Notes under the pieces: generated by a model
What the model was told of the DNA's origin: nothing
Seen by the model: only the letters and a program-made list of their open reading frames with translations
Database searches by the model: none
Made by a program: the position numbers and the translations under genes
From: SZUA-36 sp963774415
GTDB taxonomy: Bacteria; Pseudomonadota; Gammaproteobacteria; Xanthomonadales; SZUA-36
DNA: 64,000 bases
Assembly: GCA_963774415.1 (NCBI GenBank)
Contig: CAVZEU010000008.1
Coordinates: 124,001 to 188,000, forward strand
Reading direction: 5' to 3'
In this document: positions 1 through 7,984 of the stretch, one piece after another
How positions within the stretch are numbered: the stretch's first letter is position 1
Layout of the letters: the number at the start of each line of letters is the position of its first letter

Positions 1-73
1 ACAAAAGCACGATGCCAAGACCGGTCATGCCGTAACGGTCTGAGCGCAGGCGTTGCCAGGCCGCGGACGTCAC
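1..73 (-). CDS. ABC importer permease, OppC/DppC/YejE type (N-terminal fragment)
   Basis: Only the first 24 codons are present; the gene runs off the left edge. It starts with GTG, and that codon overlaps the TGA of the preceding permease by four bases (GTGA), which is typical translational coupling of paired permeases. The visible peptide begins VTSAAWQRLRSDRYGMTG and then turns hydrophobic, as in the cytoplasmic N-terminus of OppC-type subunits just before the first membrane helix. It would form the inner-membrane channel with the OppB-type subunit encoded upstream. Family assignment rests mostly on gene order. Confidence 0.7.
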   Translation of the reverse strand, partial: MTSAAWQRLRSDRYGMTGLGIVLL

Positions 74-1014
74 CGTTCGGCCAGCCTTGGGTCGACCCGC
101 GTATACAGCAGGTCATTGAAGGACAACGCCAGCGCGAACAGCACACCGGTCAGCCCGACGACGGCTTTGAGGACGGGTTGATCGTCACTGGTGATGGCGG
201 CGAAGGTAATCTGGCCGATGCCGGGTATTCCGAAATAGCTTTCGAGCAGCAGGCTGCCGGAGATGAGTACCAGCGGAATCGAAAACACGACCCGGGTCAG
301 GATCGGAATGAGGCTGTTCTTGAGCACGTGCCTGAACATGATCTCCACGCCTGAGGCGCCGAAAGCCCGCAGCGTGCGCACGTGGTCGCGTTCGGCTTCG
401 GTAACGACGATGGCGCGGTAATAGCGCGTGTTGTAGCCCAGCGTGACCAGCACCAGCGCCAGCGTGGGCACGGTGACATAATAGAGGTAGGACGCCAGGC
501 CGTGCACCTTCCAGCCGCGCACCGGGAACAGATTGAGCCCGTAGGGTGTGCACAACAGCACCTGCAGGGCGATGATGATGATCAGGAATGAAATGCTCAT
601 GCCGACGACCGACGCCGACATGATCAGCTTGTCCAGCCAGCGGCCCCGGTACCAGGCGGCGAGCATGGCGAGCGCCAGCCCCAGCAAATTGCCCAGCACG
701 AACCCCGGCAGCACCAGCGCCAGCGACACCGGCGCGCTGCGCTCGAGCATGGCCGCGACCGGTTCGCCGCTGGAGTCCGAAAGTCCCAGGTCGAGTGTCA
801 GCAGTTGACCGAGATAATCGGCGTAACGCGCCAGGAACGGCCGGTCGTAGCCCAGTGCGTGACGGACTTCGCTGATCTGCTGCGCGGTCGGGTTCTTGCC
901 GACGAGTTCGAAGGTCCTGTCAGGCCCGAAATACACCATCAGCAAAAAGCTGACGAAGGTTACGCCGAGCAACAAGGCGACAGCGTGCAACAATCTGCGG
1001 ACCAGGTAGGGCAT
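70..1014 (-). CDS. ABC importer permease, OppB/DppB type
   Basis: A 314-residue inner-membrane subunit of a peptide/nickel/opine-type (family 5) ABC importer. The start is the ATG giving MPYLVRRLL, five bases after the stop of the binding-protein gene and with a GAGAG ribosome site; a longer open frame upstream overlaps that gene and is discarded. The first helix is near residues 8-30, and more helices follow around 95-120 and 130-155. The EAA-type cytoplasmic loop that docks the ATPase is near residues 215-250 (RTLRAFGASGVEIMFRH). The N-terminal TM plus extended periplasmic loop is normal for OppB subunits. The substrate cannot be told from sequence; oligopeptide is the default. Confidence 0.9.
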   Translation of the reverse strand: MPYLVRRLLHAVALLLGVTFVSFLLMVYFGPDRTFELVGKNPTAQQISEVRHALGYDRPFLARYADYLGQLLTLDLGLSDSSGEPVAAMLERSAPVSLALVLPGFVLGNLLGLALAMLAAWYRGRWLDKLIMSASVVGMSISFLIIIIALQVLLCTPYGLNLFPVRGWKVHGLASYLYYVTVPTLALVLVTLGYNTRYYRAIVVTEAERDHVRTLRAFGASGVEIMFRHVLKNSLIPILTRVVFSIPLVLISGSLLLESYFGIPGIGQITFAAITSDDQPVLKAVVGLTGVLFALALSFNDLLYTRVDPRLAER

Positions 1015-1019
1015 GTCTC

Positions 1020-2819
1020 TCAGGGGGTGCGCCCGTTGCCGTCGCCAATATCGACAAAACGCAGGAAATAGCCGCCGACGAAGGAACGGTCGGGTTGCAT
1101 AATGACGTCTTTGTCCCAGAGCAGAAGCAGGGTTCGGGAGAGCCCGCTGATGGTGGCGCAGTCCTGCATCACCAGCCGGTTCATGCGGCGGTACAGCCGT
1201 GTGCGCGCGGGCGATTCCCGCATCGAGGCGGCGCGGTCGAAGAGTCGGTTGTACTCCGGGTTGTCGTAGCTGGCGGAGTTGGATCCTGGCGCGGCGTTCG
1301 GGCCGTAATACAACTGCATGATATTTTCCGCGTCCGGGTAGTCCATGGTCCAACTGCTGTTGATCAGCGTGACCTTGCCCTGTGAGTAGGCCCGCTGGTA
1401 GTCGCCGTAAGTCGCAAAAATCATCGGCCGGATTTTTTCCGCGGGGTAGCCGATCTGTGCCATGAAGTTGCGAAATTGCTCGAAAATTTGACGCTCGGTG
1501 ACACTGTTGGGAAAACCGTAATCCAAGATCGGCAGGTTGTCCGCGGTCCAGTGGTTGTCACGCAGCAGCGCCCTGGCTGTGGTGAGGTCGCGCCGGATGT
1601 AGCTGTCGTCCTCGCCGGGGTCGAATTCCGGCACGGCGGGCGGGATGATACCCGGAAACACCCGGCCGAGTCCGTAGAAGAAGATTTCGTTTCTCTTTTT
1701 CCAGTCGAAGGCCTTGACCATCGCACAGCGTAAAGCGCGGTTGCGGCGATTGCGTACCGGGTCGTCGTTGTAGCCGATGCGGTCGTCGGCCATGTTGAAG
1801 TTGGTGTAGATCAGCCCCGCTTCCTGCGAGGCCTCGAAATGGTACAGGCCCCGGTATTGGGGGCTCAATTGCGGCGGGTTGCGCTGGCTGAGGACTTCGT
1901 CGAACTGGCTTACCGGCACCTTGATGAAATGCAACTCACCGGCGACGAAGGCGTTCCATCGCGCCGCGTCCTCGGTGATGAACTCGATTTCAAGGCGGTC
2001 GACAAATGGCGGCGAGCGGCCCTGCAGCACCGACAGGCCGAGATGTCCCTGCGCGGCCGGGTCATAGCCTTCATCGGCAAGGTCGAACGGCTCCTTGCGG
2101 AAATCCGGGTTTTTGACCAGGACGGCGCGCGAACCGTCGCGGTGGAGCAGTTTGAATGGCCCCGAGCCGACCGGGTGGCTGGCGAGTTGCAGACCATACT
2201 TTTCCACGGCCTCCCTTGGGACCAGCGCAGAGAAACCCTGAGCCAGGGTGTGGGCCAGTTGCGGGAAAGGCCGTGTCAGTCGGATCTGGACGGTGTAATC
2301 ATCCAGCGCCCGCAAGCCCGGAATCTCCTCGTCGTAGTTGCAGCCCCGCGCCTTCCAGTCATCCAGGCCGACGATTCGGTTATGCCAGAGCCATGCGCCC
2401 TGTGCGCGGGTTTTGGGGTCGAACTGGCGTTCGATGGAATAGACGAAGTCACTGGCCTCGACTTCACGCCCCTTGCCGCCCGCGAACGCCGGATCGTCGA
2501 TAAAATGAACGCCTTGCTTGAGCCTGATGGTCACCGTCAGGCCATCTTTCGAGACCTGCGGCATGGCCGCGGCCAGGTTCGGCTGCAAACGGTATGGCCG
2601 GGCCAGGTACTTGTAGCGATAGAGCGTGTCGTACAGGTTGACGACGATGAAGTTGGCGTAGATGGATGCCGCCTGCGCGGGGTCGAGCGAAGCGGGCGCC
2701 CCGTCCAGAGCATGACGGTAAACTTTTACCGGCGCCTTGCCGCCCGGGTCCGGCGCCTGGCCGCAGCCCGCGAGGAAAATTAGTGCCAGCAGCGCCGCAC
2801 CTTGGAGTTTTTTCAGCAT
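1020..2819 (-). CDS. ABC importer substrate-binding lipoprotein, SBP family 5
   Basis: A 599-residue periplasmic solute-binding protein that delivers substrate to the two permeases downstream. The start chosen is the ATG giving MLKKLQGAAL; a TTG eight codons upstream is possible but less likely. The signal ends in a lipobox (LIFLAGC), so it should be a lipoprotein. Family features include the N-terminal YRHALDGAPASLDPAQA strand, the VGSGPFKL motif and the YPDAENIMQLYY segment near the C-terminus. The length is long for the family (usually 500-560), and the protein resembles YejA/microcin-C-like binding proteins in having large insertions. No ATPase gene is visible; it may lie beyond the left edge. 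Confidence 0.88.
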   Translation of the reverse strand: MLKKLQGAALLALIFLAGCGQAPDPGGKAPVKVYRHALDGAPASLDPAQAASIYANFIVVNLYDTLYRYKYLARPYRLQPNLAAAMPQVSKDGLTVTIRLKQGVHFIDDPAFAGGKGREVEASDFVYSIERQFDPKTRAQGAWLWHNRIVGLDDWKARGCNYDEEIPGLRALDDYTVQIRLTRPFPQLAHTLAQGFSALVPREAVEKYGLQLASHPVGSGPFKLLHRDGSRAVLVKNPDFRKEPFDLADEGYDPAAQGHLGLSVLQGRSPPFVDRLEIEFITEDAARWNAFVAGELHFIKVPVSQFDEVLSQRNPPQLSPQYRGLYHFEASQEAGLIYTNFNMADDRIGYNDDPVRNRRNRALRCAMVKAFDWKKRNEIFFYGLGRVFPGIIPPAVPEFDPGEDDSYIRRDLTTARALLRDNHWTADNLPILDYGFPNSVTERQIFEQFRNFMAQIGYPAEKIRPMIFATYGDYQRAYSQGKVTLINSSWTMDYPDAENIMQLYYGPNAAPGSNSASYDNPEYNRLFDRAASMRESPARTRLYRRMNRLVMQDCATISGLSRTLLLLWDKDVIMQPDRSFVGGYFLRFVDIGDGNGRTP

Positions 2820-2892
2820 TCTTCCCACCGGCTCGAATGCCAAAGCTTATCCCAGGCGGGCGTTATCTGCCAATATCGGGTGGCGCGCTGCC

Positions 2893-3651
2893 TTACTGCG
2901 GCGAGTCGGGCTGGGGTGGGGTCGGCTCGTCGTCCAGGTAGCTGTCGTAGTCCGTCACCGGCGGATTGCCGTCGTAGATACGGTAGCGGCGGTTCTGCAG
3001 CCAGGCATCCCTTAGCAGCACATACGGATCGTAGGCTTGCTCGAGTTCCTTGTCCCTGGAAAGGAGTTGTGCCCGTTGATCCACGCCGCGCACGATGAGC
3101 GGCCAATACTCGTTTTCTTTGCGCACATAAATGTAGAGGGGGTGGTAATAGGTGTCCGCATACCGGGTGACGCCGTCCCTGACCGTGGACGGGCCGAAAA
3201 TGGGCAGCACCAGGTAGCGGCTTTTCTCATAGCCCCATTTCGCCAGCGTCTGGCCCAGGTCCTCCTCATAGAAAGGGATACCCATCTTCGTGGCCACGTC
3301 GAAAAAACCGAGCAGGCCAATGGTCGAATTGATCAGGAAACGGCCGAAACTGACGCCGCTTTCCTTCAGTTTGCCCTGCAGTATCTCGTTGACGACAGTA
3401 ACCGGCGCATCCAGGTTCTTGAAGAAATTACCGACGCCGCGCTGCACCGGGTCGGGCATGACCTTGTCGTAGGCTTTCGCCACCGGCCGCAGCAAAGCCT
3501 TGTCGAGGTGGTCGTTGAATACATAGACCTTGCGGTTAAAGCCTTCCCAGGGATCGTTGACCGGGTCGGTATGGCGGTTCTGTGTACCGGCGCACGCCGC
3601 CAGGGTCAGGCAGAGGAGCGCTGCGCCGATTTTCCCAGCTGAACGGTTCAA
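2893..3651 (-). CDS. mlaA: Outer-membrane lipoprotein MlaA (VacJ)
   Basis: A 252-residue lipoprotein that sits in the outer membrane and removes mislocalised phospholipid from the outer leaflet, handing it to periplasmic MlaC. The signal peptide ends in LTLAAC with Cys20 as the lipidated residue. The family core follows: NDPWEGFNRKVYVFND near residue 33, then a hydrophobic pore helix region (FLINSTIGLLGFFDVA) and DLGQTLAKWGY. The C-terminus is Pro/Asp rich (DDEPTPPQPDSPQ), common in MlaA. It follows mlaC by five bases, so the full F-E-D-C-A set is one unit; in E. coli mlaA lies elsewhere. Confidence 0.95.
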   Translation of the reverse strand: MNRSAGKIGAALLCLTLAACAGTQNRHTDPVNDPWEGFNRKVYVFNDHLDKALLRPVAKAYDKVMPDPVQRGVGNFFKNLDAPVTVVNEILQGKLKESGVSFGRFLINSTIGLLGFFDVATKMGIPFYEEDLGQTLAKWGYEKSRYLVLPIFGPSTVRDGVTRYADTYYHPLYIYVRKENEYWPLIVRGVDQRAQLLSRDKELEQAYDPYVLLRDAWLQNRRYRIYDGNPPVTDYDSYLDDEPTPPQPDSPQ

Positions 3652-3656
3652 TTGAT

Positions 3657-4274
3657 TTACTCGCTCAGCACCAGGTCCCCGCTGCCCAGGCGCTGTATGA
3701 CGCTGTCGATGCCATTGGCCTGCACCTCGGGCATGATCTGGTTGCGGTAGGTGGTCACATAGGAAATGCCTTCGACGATCACGTCGAAAGCCTTCCAGCC
3801 GCCGGCGGTCTTGTGGAATATATAGTCCACCGGCGTAAATCCGCCCTGGGGGAGCTGCACCCGGGTGCGCACCCGGGTCAGGCGGTCGTTCAGTTCGCCT
3901 CTTTGCGGCAGCACTTCGAGTTGCTCCTGGCTGCGGTACTCCAGCAGCCCCTTGGCGTAGCGGCCGACAAGCTGGTCGCTCATGACCCTGGCGAATTCGT
4001 CGATCTTCTCCTCCGGCACGCCGCGGCCGGCGCGCCCGAGTATCAGGCGGGCGGCGTAGTCGATGTCGATCAGCGGCATCAGGTCCGTTTTGACGAGTTT
4101 CTCCAGCAGCTTGGGATTTGCCGTGTATTCGTCGACGCAGTCGTTGACCTTGGTGAAGATCTCCCTGGTGGTTTCCTTGACCAGCGTGACCGGGTCGTCA
4201 CCGCCCACGTCCGCCAGCGCGGTTGTTTGGGCGAGACAGCCAAGCAAAAACCCGAGCATCATTTTGCGTATCAT
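3657..4274 (-). CDS. mlaC: Periplasmic phospholipid carrier MlaC
   Basis: A 205-residue periplasmic shuttle that carries phospholipid between MlaA and the inner-membrane MlaFED complex. It has a cleavable signal peptide of about 21 residues (ending ALADVG). The fold markers are the helical start (VNDCVDEYTANPKLLEKL), the DIDYAARLILG segment and the C-terminal YVTTYRNQIMPEVQANGIDSVIQRL stretch, where the tyrosine-rich strand lines the lipid pocket. The start codon ATG overlaps the TGA of mlaD (ATGA), so translation is coupled. Confidence 0.95.
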   Translation of the reverse strand: MIRKMMLGFLLGCLAQTTALADVGGDDPVTLVKETTREIFTKVNDCVDEYTANPKLLEKLVKTDLMPLIDIDYAARLILGRAGRGVPEEKIDEFARVMSDQLVGRYAKGLLEYRSQEQLEVLPQRGELNDRLTRVRTRVQLPQGGFTPVDYIFHKTAGGWKAFDVIVEGISYVTTYRNQIMPEVQANGIDSVIQRLGSGDLVLSE

Positions 4275-4747
4275 TTCTTGTCGTCTTCCTTATTGCCTGC
4301 GTTGAACAGGTACTTGCTGATCAGTGATTCAAGCACAACCGCCGATTGGGTGACAAGTATCTGGTCGCCGTCCTTGAGAGAATCCATGGCGCCGCCCGGT
4401 TCGAGCCCGACGTAGCGGTCGCCGAGCACACCGCTGGTCAGGATGGAAGCACTGGTGTCGCTAGGTATGTCCGAAAACCGGCGGTCTATCTGCATCGTGA
4501 CGACCGCTTCGAAATTGACCGGATCGAGGCTGATCTTTTCAACCAGCCCGACCGGCACGCCGCCGACCTTGACCGGGGCCCGCGGCTTCAGGTCGCCGAC
4601 GTTGGCGAAATGGGCGCTGACGGCGTATGTGTCCTTACCCACCTTCATGCCGTAATCGGTCGCCGAGGTTGCCAGCCACAGCAGGGCGGCGATTCCCATC
4701 AACAGAAACAATCCGGAACTCAACTCAACTTTGTAATTTGCACGCAT
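4271..4747 (-). CDS. mlaD: MCE-domain protein MlaD
   Basis: A 158-residue inner-membrane-anchored MCE protein; in known systems six copies form a ring on top of MlaFE that passes lipid across the periplasm. One N-terminal helix lies near residues 10-30 (GLFLLMGIAALLWLATSA) and a single MCE domain follows (AHFANVGDLKPRAPVKVGG, GVLGDRYVGLEPGG). The C-terminus ends in a charged tail (GNKEDDKK). Length is close to the E. coli protein (183). The 36-base gap to mlaE is the largest in the F-to-A series. Confidence 0.95.
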   Translation of the reverse strand: MRANYKVELSSGLFLLMGIAALLWLATSATDYGMKVGKDTYAVSAHFANVGDLKPRAPVKVGGVPVGLVEKISLDPVNFEAVVTMQIDRRFSDIPSDTSASILTSGVLGDRYVGLEPGGAMDSLKDGDQILVTQSAVVLESLISKYLFNAGNKEDDKK

Positions 4748-4783
4748 GATAAATCCTGTTGTTACCGGGCAAGCAATCGCTGC

Positions 4784-5530
4784 TCAGATAAGAAACGAGG
4801 TCATTATGAAATCAAAAACCAACACCAGCACGGAACTCAAAACCACCGTGCGCGTGGTGGCGGTGCCGACGCCTTCGCCGGTGGGCTTGGCGTAATAACC
4901 GAAATACACCGCCACCAGGCTGACCAGTCCGCCGAATACGAGGCTCTTCCAGACACCGCCGATGAAGTCCTGGCCGAAATACACACCGTGTTGCAGTTTG
5001 CTCCAGAATATCCCGGGGTCCAGGCCCTGGACGCCGATGGAAAAAATGACGGCGCCCAGGATCGCAAAGGCATTGAACATGGCCGTCAGCAGCGGCAATG
5101 ACAACAGTCCGGCCAGAAAGCGCGGCAGAGCGATCCGCCGTACCGGGTCGATGGCCATCAGTTTCATGGCCTCGATCTGGCTGGTGGCGTTCATCAGCCC
5201 GATCTCGGCGGAGACCGACGTGCCGGCGCGGCCGGCAAACAGCAATGCCGTGAGAACCGGGCCCAATTCCCGGAACAGTGATTTGCCCACCAGCAGGCTG
5301 ACCTGGTCGGAGGCCCCGAACTGTTGCAGCGCATTGATGGACTGGAGCGACAGCACCATGCCGACAAAGAACCCGCAGATCATGATGATGACCAGCGAGC
5401 GGGCACCGATCAGGTAAGTCTGTTGCAGCGTATTGAGGAGCAGTTCCCGTTCGGGGCGGATCGTACCGAGCATCCGTACCAGGAAGATACCGCAATGCCC
5501 GGTCTGGGCGATGGGCGTGAATGTCTTCAC
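4784..5530 (-). CDS. mlaE: Phospholipid ABC transporter permease MlaE
   Basis: A 248-residue integral membrane subunit (MlaE/YrbE family) that pairs with MlaF in the inner membrane. The start is GTG and overlaps the TGA of mlaF by four bases (GTGA). Visible family features are the cytoplasmic EQ-like loop ELGPVLTALLFAGRAGTSVSAEIG and five or so hydrophobic segments. There is no separate MlaB (STAS) gene between mlaF and mlaA. Confidence 0.95.
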   Translation of the reverse strand: MKTFTPIAQTGHCGIFLVRMLGTIRPERELLLNTLQQTYLIGARSLVIIMICGFFVGMVLSLQSINALQQFGASDQVSLLVGKSLFRELGPVLTALLFAGRAGTSVSAEIGLMNATSQIEAMKLMAIDPVRRIALPRFLAGLLSLPLLTAMFNAFAILGAVIFSIGVQGLDPGIFWSKLQHGVYFGQDFIGGVWKSLVFGGLVSLVAVYFGYYAKPTGEGVGTATTRTVVLSSVLVLVFDFIMTSFLI

Positions 5531-6312
5531 GCCGTTTCACCTGCCGCGAATTGGTTACGGAACGACAGCGGGCCCTCGACGCGCCCGGTCATGAACTGCT
5601 CGACCGCCTGGTTGCCGGAGTGCTCGAGTTCCGCCGGAGGCCCCTCGGCGATCAGTTTTCCGATTCCGAGGATAAAACAATGGTCGGCCAGTTTTTTCAT
5701 CTCGGCAACATTATGCGTAACGATCACACTGGTCAAACCCAATTGGTCGTTGGTCTCGCGTATCAGGCGCCCGATGGTCGACATCGCGATCGGGTCGAGA
5801 CCGGTGAGCGGCTCATCGAACAGCACGATCTTCGGGTTCATGATCACCGCCCGCGCCAGAGCAACGCGCCTCGCCATACCGCCGGAAAGACTGTGGGGCA
5901 TCAGGTCCTGGCTGCCGGCCAAACCGACCGACTCGAGCTTTTGCAATACGCGTTCCTCGATTTCCGCCTCGCTCAGGGCAGTGTGTTCCCGCAGCGGCGT
6001 GGCGATGTTCTCGAATACCGTCAGGTCCGTGAACAGCGCCCCGTCCTGCAACAGCACACCGATGTCTTTCCTGCATTCATACAACTCGCGCCGCGACATC
6101 CCGGAGATCAACTTGCCATTGACCTCGACGCTGCCCTGCTGCGGCCGGAGTTGCCCGGTGATCAGGCGCAGTATCGTCGTTTTGCCGACACCGCTCGGAC
6201 CCATGATGGCAACGATGCTGCCGCGGTTGATCTGCATGCTGACGTCGTCCAGGATGACCTTGTCGCCGCGTTTGAACAGCACGTGACTGAGTTTGATGAT
6301 CGGTTCTGGCAA
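5527..6312 (-). CDS. mlaF: Phospholipid ABC transporter ATPase MlaF
   Basis: A 261-residue cytoplasmic ATPase powering the MlaFEDC lipid pathway. Walker A is GPSGVGKTT (residues 38-46); the signature is LSGGMARR, Walker B is IVLFDEP and the switch His is in VTHN. The only in-frame start compatible with the conserved N-terminus is TTG (encoding MPEPIIKLSHV), with an AGGA ribosome site eight bases upstream; together with GTG for mlaE this suggests modest expression. It is the first gene of the operon, and a candidate promoter lies about 90 bases upstream. Confidence 0.94.
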   Translation of the reverse strand: MPEPIIKLSHVLFKRGDKVILDDVSMQINRGSIVAIMGPSGVGKTTILRLITGQLRPQQGSVEVNGKLISGMSRRELYECRKDIGVLLQDGALFTDLTVFENIATPLREHTALSEAEIEERVLQKLESVGLAGSQDLMPHSLSGGMARRVALARAVIMNPKIVLFDEPLTGLDPIAMSTIGRLIRETNDQLGLTSVIVTHNVAEMKKLADHCFILGIGKLIAEGPPAELEHSGNQAVEQFMTGRVEGPLSFRNQFAAGETA

Positions 6313-6401
6313 TTGGCAATTCCTGCTGGCTTAATAAGTGAGCGGCCACGCTGTCTGGCGGTCGTAACGTGCAAGCGATAAATACAGCGCGAAGCGGCAT
6401 A

Positions 6402-6430
6402 ATTGTAGAGAGTAAAGTTTGGGTTGGGAA
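6402..6430 (-). promoter_or_regulatory. Candidate sigma-70 promoter for the mla operon
   Basis: On the minus strand TTCCCA is followed after 17 bases by TACAAT. The hexamers match the consensus at 4/6 and 5/6. The predicted start lies about 80 bases upstream of the mlaF TTG codon. There is no other gene between this site and mlaF. The call rests on pattern only. Confidence 0.4.
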
Positions 6431-6480
6431 ATAGTTTCGTTTGGCTAAGACCGATAAGCCGGTCGAAAAATCCCCGGCGC

Positions 6481-6513
6481 AAAAAAAAACGAGGGAGGCC
6501 AAAGCCTCCCTCG
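6481..6513 (-). terminator. Intrinsic terminator of the candidate ncRNA
   Basis: A perfect ten-pair stem (CGAGGGAGGC/GCCTCCCTCG, plus 6490-6513) with a four-base loop is followed on the minus strand by nine uridines (A-tract at 6481-6489). It is a textbook Rho-independent terminator oriented for minus-strand transcription, so something upstream of it, to the right, must be transcribed as a discrete unit. Confidence 0.9.
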
Positions 6514-6903
6514 TCGTAGAAGTGTAGGAACTCCGCTTAGGGTGGACTGCAGAACCACCTTGGCCTTTCCAACTTCGTCCAGTTCCGATCTGTTCCGCCC
6601 TTCGGTTTCTGGACGCGGGCCTTCCGACCGCTTTTATTTATCGACGTGTTTCGCGTCTATCTCAAGGAATCGCGTATTCCTATCGAGTCACCCGAATGGT
6701 ACGGCCGCTTTGCTTGGCAGAACCCGGCCTGGGTGACGCGCCCTGTACCACCTGGGCGCTACCCGTTCTCTTCCGCCCTACCTGCTTCATGGCGGGTCAG
6801 CCTTTCAGCAGATTCGCATTCGGTCCAAAGCCGGCCTTTCGGCCTTCTCCGTTCTTCCTGCGACCCCGGTCTCGCGACCAGTGGGCTTCGTCTAACGGGA
6901 GTT
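6481..6903 (-). ncRNA. Candidate structured non-coding RNA, about 420 nt, class not recognised
   Basis: No convincing protein frame exists here, yet the minus strand has a promoter, a terminator and dense secondary structure between them. Hairpins (plus coordinates): 6866-6881, six pairs closed by a GCGA tetraloop; 6833-6844, GGCC/GGCC with a GAAA loop; 6738-6759, GCGCCC/GGGCGC nested in GGGT/ACCC (6731-6764); 6665-6681, AGGAAT/ATTCCT; 6577-6614, GTCCAG/CTGGAC; 6541-6559, GGTGG/CCACC. The ends pair with each other: 6892-6903 against 6529-6540 match at 10 of 12 positions, giving a closing helix like those of RNase P or tmRNA. The RNase P core (GAGGAAAGTCC) and a tmRNA CCA end/tag are absent. 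An incidental 36-codon ORF lies inside. Inference: a novel or divergent large RNA. Confidence 0.6.
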
Positions 6904-6905
6904 TT

Positions 6906-6934
6906 AAACTACTCCTCGGCCACGACCTTGTCAA
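6906..6934 (-). promoter_or_regulatory. Candidate sigma-70 promoter of the ncRNA
   Basis: A perfect -35 TTGACA (minus strand, plus 6929-6934) is followed by a 17-base spacer and TAGTTT (6906-6911). The -10 is weak (3/6), but the -35 and spacing are ideal. The predicted start, near 6899, falls at the outer edge of the closing helix, so the true start could be a few bases earlier. Confidence 0.5.
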
Positions 6935-7104
6935 AGCAAAATGATGACACTTTAGGTCACCTTATTCATCACGAATGTGAGAAGAAAAACCCATGTGCCT
7001 GAATAAAAAAAAGAGAGTTGCCAAGCCGCATTTTTCGGTTTGCGACAAAGCGAATTAAATTGATCAAAAATGGCCCAGTTCTGTCCACCAGGGGAATATG
7101 AGAT

Positions 7105-7135
7105 AAAAAACCCGGGGTCAATGCCCCGGGTTTTT
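7105..7135 (-). terminator. Bidirectional intrinsic terminator after the PuuD-like gene
   Basis: A CCCGGGG stem (7111-7117) pairs with CCCCGGG (7124-7130) around a six-base loop. It is flanked by six A on the left and five T on the right, so it can stop transcription in both directions. It lies 22 bases beyond the stop codon of the minus-strand gene and separates it from the ncRNA. Confidence 0.9.
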
Positions 7136-7157
7136 CGTGACGGTTGCGAGCCTGACG

Positions 7158-7829
7158 TCAGGTCATCTCGACCAGCAGGTACAGAACCAGGGTCAGGATA
7201 AAACCGCTGCTGATGACGCCCTTGATGGAGGTGAACGGCCCGGTCTTGCCGATGACGCCGTTGATCGCCAGGAACAGGATCAGTCCGAAGGACAGGCCGA
7301 TCGAGCTCAAGTCCATGCTCGCGATGGGCGTCTGGATTTGCGGCAGGTGGGGGGACGAGGCCATGAAGAACAGCAGCGGAATCGAAAACAGCGTGTTGGT
7401 CCGCGACGCCAGGCCCGCCTTGGCCGCCGCCGTCGCCGCTTCGGGTAAGGGCTCGCCGCCGCCGGCGACCTGCCCGGCGGATGCGATGACGATTTTCTGG
7501 TTGGGCCAAATGATCAGCCACACGTTGAGGAACATGATCGTACCCATGGTGGCGCCCAGCATGATCCCCATTCCTCTGAGGTGCTGGACATAAATCATCG
7601 CGGCGCCGCTGAGGAACGTGAACATCGCGCCCCAGCGGAACCACCAAAGGGCGCGCGGCACCAGTTTCTGGACTGCGTCCGACTTGGCGTCGCCGCCGGC
7701 TTCCTTGAAATATTCCCCCTGGACGAAATTGAAGTAGTAGAGCAGACCAATCCAGGTAATACCGGCAAGCAGGTGTACCCAGCGCAATACGAAGGCCAGT
7801 GAGCCCGAGCTAAAGAGTGCAAGATCCAC
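7158..7829 (-). CDS. Urate-hydroxylase PuuD-type membrane protein (urate oxidase N-terminal domain family)
   Basis: About 223 residues with several hydrophobic helices, matching the membrane domain of PuuD-type urate hydroxylases (pfam Urate_ox_N). Histidines in the first helix (RWVHLLAGITWIG) suggest heme or quinone contact. The C-terminal cytochrome c domain of full PuuD is absent, so urate oxidation is not established; stand-alone versions are common in marine bacteria. The GTG at 7829 is preferred because GGGAGGA lies seven bases upstream; an ATG six codons earlier places that ribosome site inside the gene. Transcribed alone, with a strong terminator. Confidence 0.75.
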   Translation of the reverse strand: MDLALFSSGSLAFVLRWVHLLAGITWIGLLYYFNFVQGEYFKEAGGDAKSDAVQKLVPRALWWFRWGAMFTFLSGAAMIYVQHLRGMGIMLGATMGTIMFLNVWLIIWPNQKIVIASAGQVAGGGEPLPEAATAAAKAGLASRTNTLFSIPLLFFMASSPHLPQIQTPIASMDLSSIGLSFGLILFLAINGVIGKTGPFTSIKGVISSGFILTLVLYLLVEMT

Positions 7830-7984
7830 GGTTGATTCCTCCCTCATGGTTTATTGTGATATGCATGAGGCGATGGTGCCCCAGCCGTTACAGGGTAACC
7901 GAAGTTGCGCCGATGCGGAAATAAACCGCCAAAACCAATGGCTTCGCAGTTCCAACTTGGGGCGCATGCCGATAAAATAATAGC

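Noticed and set aside
6481..6903. RNase P RNA, tmRNA, 6S or SRP RNA
   Set aside because: The universal P4 core GAGGAAAGTCC is absent, there is no CCA-ended tRNA-like domain or tag codons, and the length excludes 6S and SRP RNAs.
6542..7002. Open reading frames on the plus strand over the ncRNA region
   Set aside because: Three overlapping frames are all low-complexity Ser/Arg/Pro text with no domain; the promoter and terminator point the other way.
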